Source: Polytrichum commune
Lineage: Eukaryota; Streptophyta; Polytrichopsida; Polytrichales; Polytrichaceae
Direction of reading: 5' to 3'
Assembly (NCBI GenBank): GCA_950295325.1
Contig: OX485805.1
Span: forward strand, 38,429,501 to 38,489,500
DNA: 60,000 nucleotides
The position numbers were made by a program, and so were the translations under genes. This document shows positions 1 through 12,655 of this stretch, in pieces; position 1 is the stretch's first letter; each line of letters begins with the position of its first letter. The notes beneath the pieces were generated by a model. That model was not told the DNA's origin and searched no databases. It was given only the letters and a program-made list of their open reading frames with translations.

Positions 1-490
1 CCCATGCATGGGCATATTGTGGTAATTCAACACCTTCAATGGTTTTTTAATCTATGTGTACATATTCAAGTTCAAAATGTACATAGTTGGAAGAATACCA
101 TATAAGAAAATCTTTGAACAACAATTCAACAATTCAAAACACATATATGTGTGTTCCAAAAATAGTAACATCATAACTCACGTGTTTCTCTTTTGGTTAT
201 ATTAATGTGTTCACGTAATTTTTTAGTATGGTCTCAAACCCCAAGGCATGCTTAACTATTGGAAGAGCGCATTGTAAGGGTCATTGTTTATCTGGTTGTG
301 GTCCCAAATGAAAGGCCACCACACCTTTCCCATTTAGCAATTTCATGGAGACTGTGCATGCAACTATTTGCAAGGGGCTTATGCATGTTCACAACGGGTT
401 CTCGGGTTGCAATATTTGTAGAATGGGTATTTGAAGACTCTTGCATTGTTTGGGTTTCTTCTACCGGGGCTTCTCCACTCAAACTTTCCT
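1..490. other. Intergenic, no gene recognised
   Basis: AT-rich DNA with short open frames on both strands. None shows a recognisable domain or good splice signals. The minus-strand frame at 288-596 runs into the tandem duplication that follows. Confidence 0.5.
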
Positions 491-1043
491 TGCCACTTGC
501 ACCTTTCTTCTTCTTCTTCATGCACTCCTTGACCCTCTTGTGCACATGTTGTAGCTGAGTGAAGTGCATGGACTCCTTGAAAACCAAGAGCCGCAAGCAT
601 GGTATGTCACGTTTTGTTCATATCCATCTGTGTATTCAACATTCTTCTCTATCATCATACGTTGATGTGCCTACCTTAAAAGTCAAGATCGTCATTTGAG
701 GATTACCTAAGATTTCAAGTATGTTGTTTGTTGTCAATATGAAACATGCTTTGCTATTGTGAACCCTGCCACTTGCACCTTTCTTCTTCTTCATGCACTC
801 TTTGACCCTCTCGTGCACATGTTGTAGTTGAGTGAAGTGCATGGACTCCTTGAAAAACAAGAGCCGCAAGCATGGTATGTCACGTTTTGTTCATATCCAT
901 TTGTGTATTCAACATTCTTCTTTATCATCATATGTTGATGTGCCTACCTTAGAAGTCAAGATCATCATTTGAGGATTACCCAAGATTTCAAGTATGTTGT
1001 TTGTTGTTAACATGAAACATGCTTTGCTATTGTGGAACTTGAG
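491..1043. repeat. Two-copy direct tandem duplication, period about 273 bp
   Basis: Copy 1 (491-766) and copy 2 (767-1043) align almost base for base, for example the shared run GAGCCGCAAGCATGGTATG near 588 and 861. Divergence is only a few percent, with a 3-bp difference in a CTT run, so the duplication is recent. On the minus strand both copies encode similar short peptides (636-869 and 909-1100) with shared words such as NNILEILGNPQM. This may be a duplicated exon fragment of an unrecognised gene. Confidence 0.85.
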
Positions 1044-3169
1044 GTGTTGATTAATGTTGCCATCATGTACTTCTATTGAGATGAAGTGGAGATAGATCAA
1101 GGTTTTGCTCCCATTTCATCACGTACATGCATGATCTATCATGATTTTGAAAGGATACCCAAGTAGTGGATTGGCCTATGTTGTTATCAACATATGATGT
1201 AACATAAATTTCTTGTGATGGTACACGGATAAGTAATGGTCAATTTTTATTTCAAAATTTGAGATTTTCAAAAAATATTTTTGCTGCTAAACTCACCAAA
1301 ATTCATTCAAATAGGATTTAAGTAAATATGAACAAAATATTTGTCCAAATTATACGATGTGTTTGAAAGCCCTTTTTGTACAATTGAAGCTTGTGCACTG
1401 CAGAGTAATTTTTTTGGGGGTAAGAAACTATAAGAATATGATGAAAACATCAAATATACATACTTTGAGAAGCAACATCATCAAATAAGTCCTCTAGATG
1501 TGTATTTTTTCACAGATAACATAGTGTGCATGCAACTAACATGTGCTACAACAAGAGGTGCAAAATGCTTCTATAATTAGTTGTTTTCATTTCTATCATA
1601 GGGTCCACTGACATTATGTCTAGATTTCATGCATAAGTCTATATTTTCTTCAAGCATAGTTATTTGTATGTTGAACAAAGTTTGACAATGTTATAAATTT
1701 GCCTTTGGGAACTACACATACTCTATGTATGATTCACAAAGTTGGCCTAGAGAGAAGCCACTATGGTCAAGGGAAAATAAAATAAAATAAAATGTTGTTA
1801 GTATTGTGCACCGATGTGAATAAGGGCCTATTGGCCATAAGCCATTTATGAGACATGGCTTGGAATGTGGTGTCCTACCTTCCCCAACAAGAGAATGGGA
1901 TGTGTGGTGTGTTTTAAGAAATTAAGTTAAAGAGATTGAGTGCCGAGGGCTTGTAATTTTTTCCATGTGTGTGTGTGTGTAATTTTGTTATTGAGAATAC
2001 GCTATGTAAGATATTAAATAGAGGTTGAGTGGACTTGTGTTATGCATTTTCCAACTTGTGGGATTGCTATTTTCATATTTTTTAACTTAGTACTAAATTC
2101 TTTTATAAAGAAAATATACAAGTAACAGTGGCTTTTACGAGGTGTCAAATGTCTATATCCAATTACCATTCGTTTCCTTTGTAGTAATGCATAACTTTGA
2201 TTGTGAATCGTATATTGCACCAAATCAATTAAATCTATATTTTGGTCGATGCAAGCTCAAATATCCTTTGATTATCCTTATCAAATGTTCCCATCGTTGT
2301 GATTAGCATGTAACATGTAATCCTTCTAGCTAGTTTGTTTCGCTTTTGTTTATGGTTATTCTTGTTATTGTCTTGTCATAATCCAACATATAATTATATA
2401 CATACATTTTGATTTGAAATTAAGGTCATATAAGGCAAAGAAATAAGAGGTATGCTTGGAAGTTTTTATTTTTAATTTCAGAATTGGATGTGAAGGTATT
2501 CAATTGCCATAAGCTCAAAATTGAGCACGTGTTGATATCACTTGTTTATAACACTAGTGAGATAGGCATGGTATTAGTGTGGTATCCTATGCAAGCCTTG
2601 CAATGAGTTGTTATAGTAAGTGGACCGACTTAAGCATATCATCTTTAAGATCCATTGTTACATACATGCACATCTTTAGAATTTTGTAAGAATGAGATTT
2701 CAACGAAGAACGTAGGGTGTGTGTGGGAGTTTGAGGACAAGTTGTGATATCATGTATCATATGACATTTGAGAATCTATCAATAATTGATAAGCTATTTA
2801 TTCTCCTCCACCCACTCATTCTCGAGCATTTACATGTACATTACAATATGTAGATTTGGTAATCTTTTGCCAATTTTATACATTCTCATCACAATACAAT
2901 ATTAACATTAGTAACATAACATTATTCTAGTTCGACACTACTTCCATGAACCTATCATGCATTAATCTCTTGCAAGTTTGTAGTTAGTATCAAGAAAATT
3001 GAGCATTAAAAGTTGTGTTGCATTGTATACAGGTTTGCATGCATGATTGGTAGTTTTCCCAAATGTAGATGATCCTTTGAGTTTGAGGCTACAACTTGAT
3101 CAATTGTTATTCTGCAACACCTTGGATACTTGAAACGAGGCTTGTTGGAGGGCTCTGCAATACCAATTG
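1044..3169. other. Intergenic, upstream of the receptor kinase
   Basis: About 2.1 kb of AT-rich DNA with no supportable coding region. It must hold the promoter of the downstream kinase, but no element can be assigned with confidence. A short GT run lies at about 1967-1980. Confidence 0.5.
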
Positions 3170-5952
3170 ATGAAAGCAAAAATTGTTTCAAAGGAAGGCA
3201 AAATGTTTTTAGGTGGTTGGAGTGCTACAATACGTGGATCAAGAGGTATCATATTTATGTTGGTGTTTTTCTTGAGGAATCTTGAGCATGTGGATGCTTG
3301 GAGTTGGTTGATGGTAGGAAATTGGAGCTCAACTAATTTCACACTCCCTTGCAATTCCACATACTACTGCATCAATCTACCATATGGCAACTCAACTAAT
3401 CCACTTGATACCTTTAGATGCCAAGGTGTATTGGCATCCAATGAGCAATGGGATTACGACAACCAATCAAATTCTTTGTCTTTATTTGTCACCCCACCAT
3501 CAGAAAGAATGTGTTTGGATGCAACACATAATACCACCAAAATATTCATTGAGAAGTGTAATGGAAGCTCGTCAAGTCAACAATGGTTTTTCAACGACTC
3601 AAAAATATACAACAACCTCGGCCTATATTTGCGTGTACCAATATGGATTCCAGCTGATTGGGAGTTGTTTGATCAATATGCCACACAATCACTTGAGGCT
3701 AATTCTCAAGTCAATAGTGTTAATTGGACGATGGACTTCACTTTGATGCCCAATACATCATTGGCAAACATTCCAACTCTTCAACCAACTGACAATGCAT
3801 CCAACCTCATCGCCAATGGCCAGTTTGAATACGTTTGGGGAGATATTCCTTTTCAACGAGTGGGTGACTTGACTGAGATATGCTATTGGACTGCACTTGC
3901 AAATAATGACATCTGCACAGTCAAAACCAATACTACGAGTGTGCATTACCTCCAATTGGCATCCATTAGTCAAATTGTGTATACATACAAAGGGCTTGAA
4001 CATCTCTTGACGTTTCAAACCCGTGTGCATAGTGATGGTGGTTGCAACCAAAATTGTGATGTAACACAACCTACCTTCATCAACATTTCTATATATCCAT
4101 CATCATTTGAACCTACCTTAATCCAAGTTGGTATACACGATGGGGAGTGGGACATGCCCGTAATAAAGTTCTTTGCAAACTCAAGCTCGGTAAATTTGAC
4201 ACTTAGTACTTCTACAAACTACAATGAATGCAAGCCATCTCTTACTAATGTCCAAATGAGACTATTGCCAAACAACTTTGACAATGACAACACCAATCTC
4301 CAACCTCGTTGGTTACGAAAACGTGGATTTTCTTGGCTTGATGTTGGGTTGATTATGGGCAGTGTTGGTTCATGGACCATTGTTTGTATGACATGGTGTG
4401 GGATCTTCATTTGGAAAAGGCTTAGAAAAGAAATTATATTTTTTGATGTCAAGGATTTGGATATGCAACCCAAAGACAAAATCCGTGCTCACATGTTTGA
4501 TTTAAGTGACAATTCTCTACTTACGGATGGCTTCAAAGATGCACATTGTATAGGTCAAGGTGGATTTGCAAGAGTATATTGTGGTAAAAATTTAGACGGA
4601 ACAAATGTGGCAATCAAACGTGCTTTGATTCTTCAACCTTTTTCCCGATTTTATGAAGAGGTGGATATGTTGAGCAAGGTTCATCATCGACGTTTGGTTG
4701 ATTTTCTAGGTTACTACGACGCAAATGGTAATGTTTTCATCTTTGTACAAATATTTTCTCATGTTGACAATGGTTTATTTAGTGAAATGCTTGTCAAATG
4801 AACAAATCTAACATGCTACAAACATGCATAGCAATTTGAAAACTCTCCACAAAAAAATGTTTGGATATGTGCCATAATGTATTTTCAAATATAGTCATAT
4901 TAAGATCAAAGCATAATCAAATTCAGCGTGTGTTGATGTTTATTTTTGGGGTCTTGAACATGGAAAACAATGGTGGGCCTAGATTTGGACATTGCCAACC
5001 CTTCATTGAAACAAAGCCAACTAAACAACTCATGACCAAAGATTCGTTCAATTATGCCCACTCTCACTATGTAAGATAAAACATTTTACTACAATTTGAA
5101 GCATTGCATTCCATACATAATTTAATCTTTCATTAATCAAAGGCTATTCATTCCTCTCATATTTGGTAAACCTTAATCATTGAGGTTTACAAATTCAATC
5201 ATGCTAATGGAAGTACCAAAACATATGAGTTTACACCGTGTTCACAACATTTGAATGTCATGATTTTACAATCTTAGTCATTTTTTATTTTATTTTATTT
5301 TGCAGGCAAAGAGCAAATTTTAGTGTTTGAACTCATGGCTAATGGAAGTCTCCACAAACATATACACGACCCAGAGATGACGCCACTATCCATTGACCAA
5401 CGTTTCAAAATTGCTCAAGATGTTGCACAAGGTCTTGAATACCTACACCATGGTGCTAATCCTCCAATTATCCATCGTGATGTGAAATCTAGCAATGTAT
5501 TGTTGACAGAGAAATTTTCCGCAAAACTTACAGATTTTGGAATTTTCAAAACTAGCCATGACAATACCACCGAAATGAAAACGACTTCCATTTCTACTGT
5601 TGTACGAGGCACCTATGGTTATATGGACCCTCAAAACTTCCAAACGGGTACTATTTCTACAAAAAGTGATGTGTATGCTTTTGGTGTGTTCTTGTTGGAG
5701 CTCATATCAGGGCGGAAAGCCATACATGAAGATGCTTGCTTATCTGAATGGGGATTGAACCTACTTGAAAACAATGAAAATTGGCTCCACCACATGATTG
5801 ATCCATCCATCAATGTGGAATTAAGCTCATTTGAGGTGTCCCAACTGGAGACCATGGGCATGGTTGCTCAACGTTGCCTCCAAATCCAAAGGGAGGAAAG
5901 ACCCAATATGTTTGAGGTCATGAGAATGCTTGGCGGGCCGTGGAGAATATAG
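3170..5952 (+). CDS. Receptor-like kinase with ricin-B-like and DUF642-like ectodomain (two exons)
   Basis: Exons 3170-4727 and 5306-5952 join in phase 1 (donor G|GTAATG, acceptor TTTTGCAG) to give 734 residues. An N-terminal hydrophobic segment (about 26-36) suggests a signal peptide. Residues about 50-160 resemble a ricin-B-type beta-trefoil lectin (MCLDATHN followed by an S-Q-Q-W motif). About 211-366 resembles a DUF642/galactose-binding fold, starting NLIANGQFE and ending with a conserved Cys region. The ectodomain is rich in N-glycosylation sequons. A membrane helix spans about 389-415. The kinase has glycine loop IGQGGFARVY (461-470), VAIK Lys483, helix-C Glu497, HRD 576-578, DFG 596-598 and activation segment GTYGYMDPQN (621-630), so the catalytic residues are present. 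The expected Glu of the APE-like motif is Gln629. A surface glycan receptor is inferred. ATG 3170 is the first Met; Met12 is an alternative. There is no toxin A-chain. Confidence 0.88.
4728..5305 (+). other. Intron of the receptor-like kinase gene
   Basis: This 578-bp AT-rich intron has a GTAATG donor and a T-rich tract ending TTTTGCAG. If it is retained, the frame stops at 4799-4801 just after the kinase N-lobe, giving a truncated receptor of about 543 residues without a catalytic loop. Confidence 0.85.
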
Positions 5953-8900
5953 GTTATGTGACTATCAACTACATCATCACATGTATGCTTAAAATGCTTA
6001 ATATCCATAGAGGAAATAATTGGAGTCATTTGATTTCTAGTACTAACATTATCATCAACACTCATGACACACCTTGTAATTGCCTCAAACATCTCCCAAC
6101 TTATAACAAAACAAATGACTGGACCTAGAAATAATGGATTGGTTCTTTGCGAGTAGCATTGGTGGTTTGGTGTTGTCTTTATGCCCATGTATAGGTGGTT
6201 GAGCATGGGGAGTGTTATCATATGAGCAGTGAGTGGTGAGAGTAGTGAATTCTTGGTCAAGCTCATGTGGGCCCATTATGAGCCGTGAGAGTGGTGAATA
6301 CTTCCTCTTGAAACCCTATGGGAGGCTCATTGTTCACTTCACTTTATCTCGAATGTGCTCATGTAGGAAGTCTTTGAGGGAGGCAAGGAAGAGAGGAGGA
6401 GAGAATGGAAGTTGGGAAGGGTAGTATGGAAGGAGGAAAGGGAGATGGGGGTGGGGGGGAGGTGATCTCGTGGGTAGGGAGATTGTTGGCAGGTAGCGAC
6501 AAGAGGCAATGAGAATACCTTATCCATCATTTCCTGTTTTCCACTTGGGTTGCGCTGGCTTGCCCGGGTTGGTTGTATTTTGGGTTACCTCTGCAATTGA
6601 TTTTTTCAATTTGTGAAAAAAACAAACCCTTATCCATAACAATTTATGGAAAACAAAACGGGCTTAGCGCCAAGACTCTAATTAATGGTTTTCCATAAAT
6701 TATTCTTGATGCCATTAATTGTTTTTTTTAAATGATGGTTTCCTTCCCAAATGCCTTGCGTTTAATTTTTGTGGGCCTTTGAATCGCTTGTTGGCTTGCA
6801 CTTATAAGGGCCCCTATTAGGGCTTGAGATGTTGGTAAGTAGGAATCATTCAATTATCTAGTACGGCCTTGAATGTGTGGCTTGATTGCTTATAGATCCA
6901 AGCTCTTGGCGTTCTCTTGACTGCTTATAGGCGCTAGCCTCACATTGTTAGCTTGAGGCACTAATCATTTTTTACATTTTTTATTCATTTTCTTGTTTAT
7001 GTAGGAGGCAATGATACTTGGGTGTGGATTTGTATTTTCTTGAATGTTTGTATGTGAAAATTATATCGCTCTCTAATATAATGATTGTGTGCAATTCATT
7101 ATTTATCACGATATTCAATATTTGTGATCAATATTCTAGGATGATGGTGGCATTTATCATTTGCAAAAGGTTTGTTGAATGTGGATGACACTATGATTCA
7201 CATGAACATTTTGCCAAATACAAATTTCAATTCCTTGATTGGGGGGGGGGGGGGGGACTTCGTATGAATCCATTTCGGAATCTAGACTGCGTATCCCACT
7301 TTGTCAGATGATTCCATTTCCTTGTGTTAGGTCAATCTTAGATGTTGATGTGCAACTTCTAGTAAATGAATTTGTCAACGATTATTGGGAGCATTTTCTT
7401 TTTACCAAATGACAAACAATTGTGTGTAAGATGCCATGCAAAATGAAACAAAGAAACTATAACATCAAATTTGTGGGTTTTTTTTTCCCAAGAATTATAG
7501 TTTTACTCATCCAACTAATGGTGTGAACTTCGTAGGAGACGTGGGTTGCTATTTTTTTCATTTGTTGTTCATTTATGTGTTTTTTCCCTTGCCTCCAATG
7601 AATTATTAACATCACCTATACGCATATGAAGAAACATTGTGGAGTTCATTTAGAACTCGAAATGACACCAAGGAAATTGCAAATGATTGCAACTACTCCA
7701 TTGAAGCATGTCCACAAGGCTAGATGGTTGAAATGGTGGAATTGAAGTAATATAAATTTGTATGCCTTTCATTGGGAGATATTAGGGGGTAAGAACTTGA
7801 GGCATGATTGTTGAAAGCATCCTTTTGGGCCCAAATTTTTCATGGGTTTCTTTGTTCATTATTTAATTTTAATTTTATAAATTGATTATCTCATATTCTT
7901 GATAATGTGCTTATACTAATATATATTTGGGAGATGCATTTGTGAAATGATTTAAAGGCATGGAAAATGCCATGAAGACAAAGATTTGTTGGGATGCACT
8001 TATCCTTAGACCTCTTGATTACGTTGAAAATGGTGCATTGTGCTTTGGTCAAAAGCATTATGACCAAATTTGAATGGCCAAGGTGCATTTTCAAGATCTA
8101 TTAATTTTAAAGAAAATATTTAGCGGGACCATTGCTTATGAATGGGCATTATTCAAGTATTATATTATTTGGTTTGTTACAACTTTAAACCTTCGACCCA
8201 TTCAATATTTATCTTCACATATTCTATCCACTATATAAATTGTTTCTTATGTTTGTTAGGGGCCTTAAGTGCGAGTAATTGGCTTCAAACACCATCTCCT
8301 CTAAATCATTTCAAACTCTTCCTTTTCATGGGCTTACAAATCTAACTATCTTTGCATTTTCAATGCAACCCATGAGATTTATGCCACTGTGAGGTGTTGT
8401 TCATGGATTCTTGATTGTCCTTTTACACTCAAATTAACCGACGAAGATGACCTGAGGAGGAAGGCATGTCCAACACATTAAAATATGTTTTTGTTTTTTT
8501 GTTTTTTCTACTTTTCATTTGGTGGAGCTCTCATATATACCACAAAGTTGTCAAAAACTTCTAAAAGATTGGAAGTTGAATAAGAAATCATTAGAGATAG
8601 TAATTGTTGAGTTAGTTCAACTAACATTTTAAAAACATACATTACACGCATTTCTAGGATTTCAATATCATTCAAACTTTGTAGTCAAATAATAATAAGT
8701 TTAATGAAAGGGTATACCATAGGGTGTTTGAAACCTACTTTCGAAATATTGTGTGGGTCATAATGACTGGAGTAAGACTCAACTACTTTTTGGGTCTAAT
8801 TGACCATGCTTACACCTGCAAAGATACAAGGATCATCCCAATTAGTGCATGTTACTATTTGGACTTATGCAGTGCAATGACATCTTACAAGGAGGTTCAC

Positions 8901-9514
8901 TTTTTAGTGACGAAAGTTCAATAGGTTGTTCGGACATTATAGAACCCATAATGACTTTGCTTGGTAAAATATTGGGTTCCCAATAAATAGTCATAGCATT
9001 GTGTTAACTTCTAATAGGAACACACACTAATTGGGATAATTAGTGTGGTGTACATACATAATAAATGATTAGAATGTCTCATGGTGGGTTGGGCGCTCAA
9101 CATGTAACACCCGTACCCCTAGCAAGGTCCCATGACCGTAACGGACACTCTACTTCATCTTGCTATTGTTGGATTTTATAATCTCCATGTGAGATTCAAG
9201 CAAGTCTAGCCAATGGGGGACTGACATGAGGCGGGTTTGAGAGATATATATCAATTTGAGGTCAGAACAATGGGGCACCATTAAATTCTTTATATACAAA
9301 CTCCACCCGAAGCATTTGTATGCCATGGCAACCATCCCAAACTAATGTTCCATATGCTAAAGTATCTTAACATGTACATACATCATCAATAAAATCATGA
9401 TATATCAATATTAAACACTATCATAGCATGATTCGGATCCATAACAATGTTATGTGGGATCGACTATATTCCATGTAGTATTCATGGACATTCCCCACAT
9501 TCAGTCCCAACTAA
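5953..9514. other. Intergenic, no gene recognised
   Basis: About 3.5 kb of AT-rich DNA with only short open frames lacking domains. It includes the 3' flank of the kinase gene and a run of 16 G at 7241-7256. No complete mobile element was identified. Confidence 0.5.
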
Positions 9515-9900
9515 GGTGGGGTCCCAAGTCCCAAGTCCCACTCATGTTAGCAAGTCCAAAACATGGAGGCAAAGTCCCAACTTTTCAGCCTCAAGAAACC
9601 ATTAAAATATGGTTAATTATCATTAAAGTCGAATCTTGATTATTCTATGCAAAAATAGTCGCGGGGCTTGTGTTGAGAGTCGGGTCCAGCTTTTTGCTTG
9701 ACCCTACTCTCAACACAAGTCTCCAAACGTCGCCTCCATTAGTTGCTGCCATGTATACATCCATGTCATACTTGGGACTTGGGACCCCATGTGAAGTGGT
9801 GAGTCCCAACTTCCAAGCTCTCAACAGTTGAGATTGCACGGATTGACCCTGGTGACTTGGAACTTAGGACTTGGGACCTGTGTGAACTGGCCTCAAGTAC
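9515..9900. mobile_element. Small inverted-repeat element, 'GGGACTTGGGACC' family, copy 1
   Basis: The left end holds GGGGTCCCAAGTCCCAAGTC and the right end holds ACTTGGGACTTGGGACC and ACTTAGGACTTGGGACC, an inverted terminal structure. The interior matches 54430-55105, where the same sequence carries a later insertion, and a fragment lies at 39745-39823. An internal hairpin pairs GACTTGTGTTGAGAGT-like and ACTCTCAACACAAGTC arms near 9667-9722. No coding capacity. Confidence 0.7.
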
Positions 9901-10218
9901 AACCCTCGCACAATGTTATAGAACTACATTGTTGGGTCAACAACATTTCAACCCATGAAATGCTAGTTATATAGGTACACATGTGTACCATTATAACTCT
10001 TTTGTATAACCCTAAACCCATCAACTTACAAAAGAGTTATATAGGTACACATGCTCGCACTCGTCCATGGACTACTTTGGACTCTCACAAATTTATTAGA
10101 TTGAGATCAGCAATTGTGAGGCATGTGTGTGTGTGATGTGGAAGTATCTAGTTATATGATGATAAAGCAGGCAAGCCATGCTGAATAAACAACCTTAAGA
10201 ATGGAAAACCAAGCAATA

Positions 10219-10540
10219 CACCCTAAACTCTGTAATATCAACCCCCATAATGTCACTCACTGTCTAATATCCCAAAACCCTAGGGAACGGATGTTCTTAG
10301 TTCAAATTTCACTTCTTATTGTCACATTTCTCTCCTTTATATCATGAGTTTTTGTCATTAATGTAAACCACCGAAGAAGCGGACCTTTTCATTGCACCAT
10401 GTGTTAGTTTGTGGAGTGTCTTCTTTTTCTTGTGCCACTTGTTGGATTGTTGGTGCATGGATGTGCCACATTGCTTGGGAAGGTTAAGTGGGAGGTTGAC
10501 ATGTGAAGATGGATCATGTATTATGATACCGTAGGTTTCC
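10219..10540 (-). mobile_element. TA-target MITE, truncated copy
   Basis: It begins TA|CACCCTAAACTCTG and is the reverse complement of most of the element at 53606-54091, at roughly 85% identity by eye. The far terminus is degraded, so the right boundary is approximate. TA target use points to the Tc1/mariner superfamily. Confidence 0.65.
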
Positions 10541-11123
10541 CATGTGAGGATTTGTTCGAAGTCCTAAGCCCTAAGCCCTAATCCTAAACCCTAGTCTTCT
10601 CCCTATCACATGTGTTGCACATCTCTTGGCAACTCAATCCACTAGCGTGGGAAGGTCTTTAAGGAGTTGAATACATACATGTGCGTGCATTACTCATTGT
10701 GAAGATCATTGGTTACTAATCTCAAATGCAAGCCCTATTGAATATGCTTTCTACATGTCCTTAGAAACTGAGTTGTTTTGAATATGAGATCACGTACCAT
10801 GGAATTGGTACTATTGCAAGACACTTCCGTTAATTGTTGATGAAGATATAGAGGCAATCTTTTATGCATTGGGCGACAATGGTGACTTCAAGGTTTGTTT
10901 TCGTGAACTGGTTTTTTATTTTGTAAATATCTTCTTAGCAAACAGTGGAATTCTTTATCAAATGCTCGGGTTTCATCCATGACAAGAATTTGATGCATTG
11001 GTGGTCTCCATATCAATAGGGTAGAATTTGTTGACCTTTGCAACGCCATCCCTTTGAAACTTTCAAAGGCGGACGAGGTGAGATGCATTCATGTTTGCAT
11101 TTGGTTGATGTCCGTTATACTCA
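10541..11123. other. Intergenic, nothing recognised
   Basis: No coding region or complete repeat was seen. A short run of CCCTAAGCCCTAA-like units near 10563-10595 resembles plant telomere sequence but is too short and irregular to be meaningful. Confidence 0.4.
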
Positions 11124-11597
11124 GGGGCGGTTTACACTATGGACCATGAAGTTGTCCCACGTAAGAGGCTTATTTTGCGTGGGACGACTTCATGGGACGA
11201 CTTCCATGGTCCGAGTTACTAAAATAATAGTTTTCATGGTTCATGGGCCCTTCACTAGGTGTAAACCGAATGTGGACCATGAAGAATGACCATGCGGCAA
11301 GAAGTATAAAAAATAATAAAAAATAATAATTCGGCCAATGGCTGATTTTCAGCCTTACGGCTCCCTTGATTTCCGTTGAGTCGAGCATTTTGCCTCGCCT
11401 CAACGGAAAACCCGTTGGACCATGGCACATTATCCAAATGGCATATTTTAGTAGTTTTTGGGGGCCTCAAAGTTAGTGGTCATTCTCCTTTTTTCAAGGT
11501 AGTGTAAAGCCAAATGGGACCAGGAGCACTTTACTCTCCAATCACAAATTTTAGAATTTCATGGTCATGGCTCTTGGTCCATAGTGTAAACCGCCCC
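11124..11597. mobile_element. PIF/Harbinger-like (Tourist-type) MITE
   Basis: Long inverted ends: the left end reads GGGGCGGTTTACACTATGG and the right end is its reverse complement, CCATAGTGTAAACCGCCCC. Both are flanked by TCA, a 3-bp target duplication. A degenerate internal copy of the terminus (about 11225-11282) suggests internal duplication or nesting. It shares terminus style with 58573-59055. It encodes no transposase. The superfamily is inferred from target length and GGG-start termini. Confidence 0.7.
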
Positions 11598-11737
11598 TCA
11601 TATTTCCTTTCCATGTATGTTTCTCGAGATGAACTTTTGGTGGGCTCAAATGTGCAGAATGTATGTCCCTCATAATCGTCAATTTGTCTATGAAAAGAAT
11701 GGATCCTTTTCGCTTGAGGGTTGGCATGGTGCCAGAT

Positions 11738-12368
11738 TAAGGTCAAGGCATCCATAGTCGACCATGTCCATTTAACTACTCACTAAAGTCATGTACAGTA
11801 ACCTCCCGCTTAAGTACGCAACTTGAACATGGGCAGTTTGTGCGTACTTTAGGATTTAGGGTTTCCCAAATCGCGAGCGGTCGACCTCAAAGCCAAACGC
11901 AAAAAAAACTTCAAAACTTACTTCAAATGACGATTCACGACATGTTCAACTAAGAAATCTTGAACCCTAATTTTTTTTGCCAAAAAATGCGTACTTAAAC
12001 GGGTGCGTACTTAAGCGGGAGGTTACTGTAATGCCAACATAGATGAGATCTATAAATTTTAGGCGAACAAAGTTAAAGTGTATGTGGTGGCAACTTATGA
12101 TTTCTTACCCTCATAAGAGTTTTGCCAATTGTCGTAGCCAAAAAATAGCATTAAGAAGAGGGATTATGGGTTGACCTATAAATCAACTATGTGTAAGCCT
12201 AAAGTTTACGCTTTCAAATTTGTAGCAATTTCCATATTTCACGAGTTAAAAAAAATTGCATTCTTTTTAGAATTTGGTTCTCTTCGCAAGAAAAGCAATT
12301 CCCCACTATCACTCCTCCTATACACATGCAAAGTCTCTTATTTTATCGGTTATAGATGCTCCTCAACC
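11738..12368. mobile_element. Repeat element 'E', copy 1, carrying a nested MITE
   Basis: The sequence matches 54641-55025 along its length apart from the insertion at 11796-12028. The ends are GTCAAGGCAT on the left and GATGCTCCTCAACC on the right, a degraded version of the inverted termini GTTGAGGCAT/ATGCCTCAAC of the other copy. A hAT-like MITE then inserted at its right tip. Confidence 0.7.
11796..12028. mobile_element. Tc1/mariner (pogo-like) MITE, 233 bp, perfect 24-bp inverted termini
   Basis: The left end CAGTAACCTCCCGCTTAAGT is the exact reverse complement of the right end, and the match continues through TACGC. Each end is flanked by the dinucleotide TA. The CAGT start and AAGT-rich termini resemble pogo/Tigger-type elements. 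It has no coding capacity. It sits inside repeat E; the other E copy shows the same site unoccupied. Confidence 0.85.
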
Positions 12369-12655
12369 CTCGGGGGGTTCACTGGCAAAAAATCGTAGAA
12401 CAACGTGCAATAAAAAATAGGGTCTAATATATTCATTGTAGATAAATTTTGTAAAAAATTTACATATAATATAGGGGGTTTTAAAATAGTGAAAAATGAT
12501 CACATGTAAAATACCATCACATGTAAAATACCATCACACCTTTATTTTGAAAAATACCATACCTTATAATTTTTTTTGCAATGTAAATAGCCCCCCAATA
12601 AATAGGTCCCGAACGCACGTGTATGCAAAATATAAGAGGGAGTGAACCCCCCGAG
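12369..12655. mobile_element. hAT-like MITE, copy 1 (287 bp)
   Basis: Perfect 15-bp inverted termini: CTCGGGGGGTTCACT at the left and AGTGAACCCCCCGAG at the right. Both sides carry an exact 8-bp target duplication, CCTCAACC (12361-12368 and 12656-12663). An 8-bp duplication is the hallmark of the hAT superfamily. A second copy lies at 53230-53477. No coding capacity. Confidence 0.88.

Noticed and set aside
3167-3169. TTG start for the receptor kinase frame
   Set aside because: Eukaryotic nuclear genes start at ATG; the next codon (3170) is ATG and is used instead.
3320-3650. Ricin-type toxin gene
   Set aside because: Only a lectin-like (B-type) fold is suggested, within a kinase receptor; no catalytic A-chain is present.
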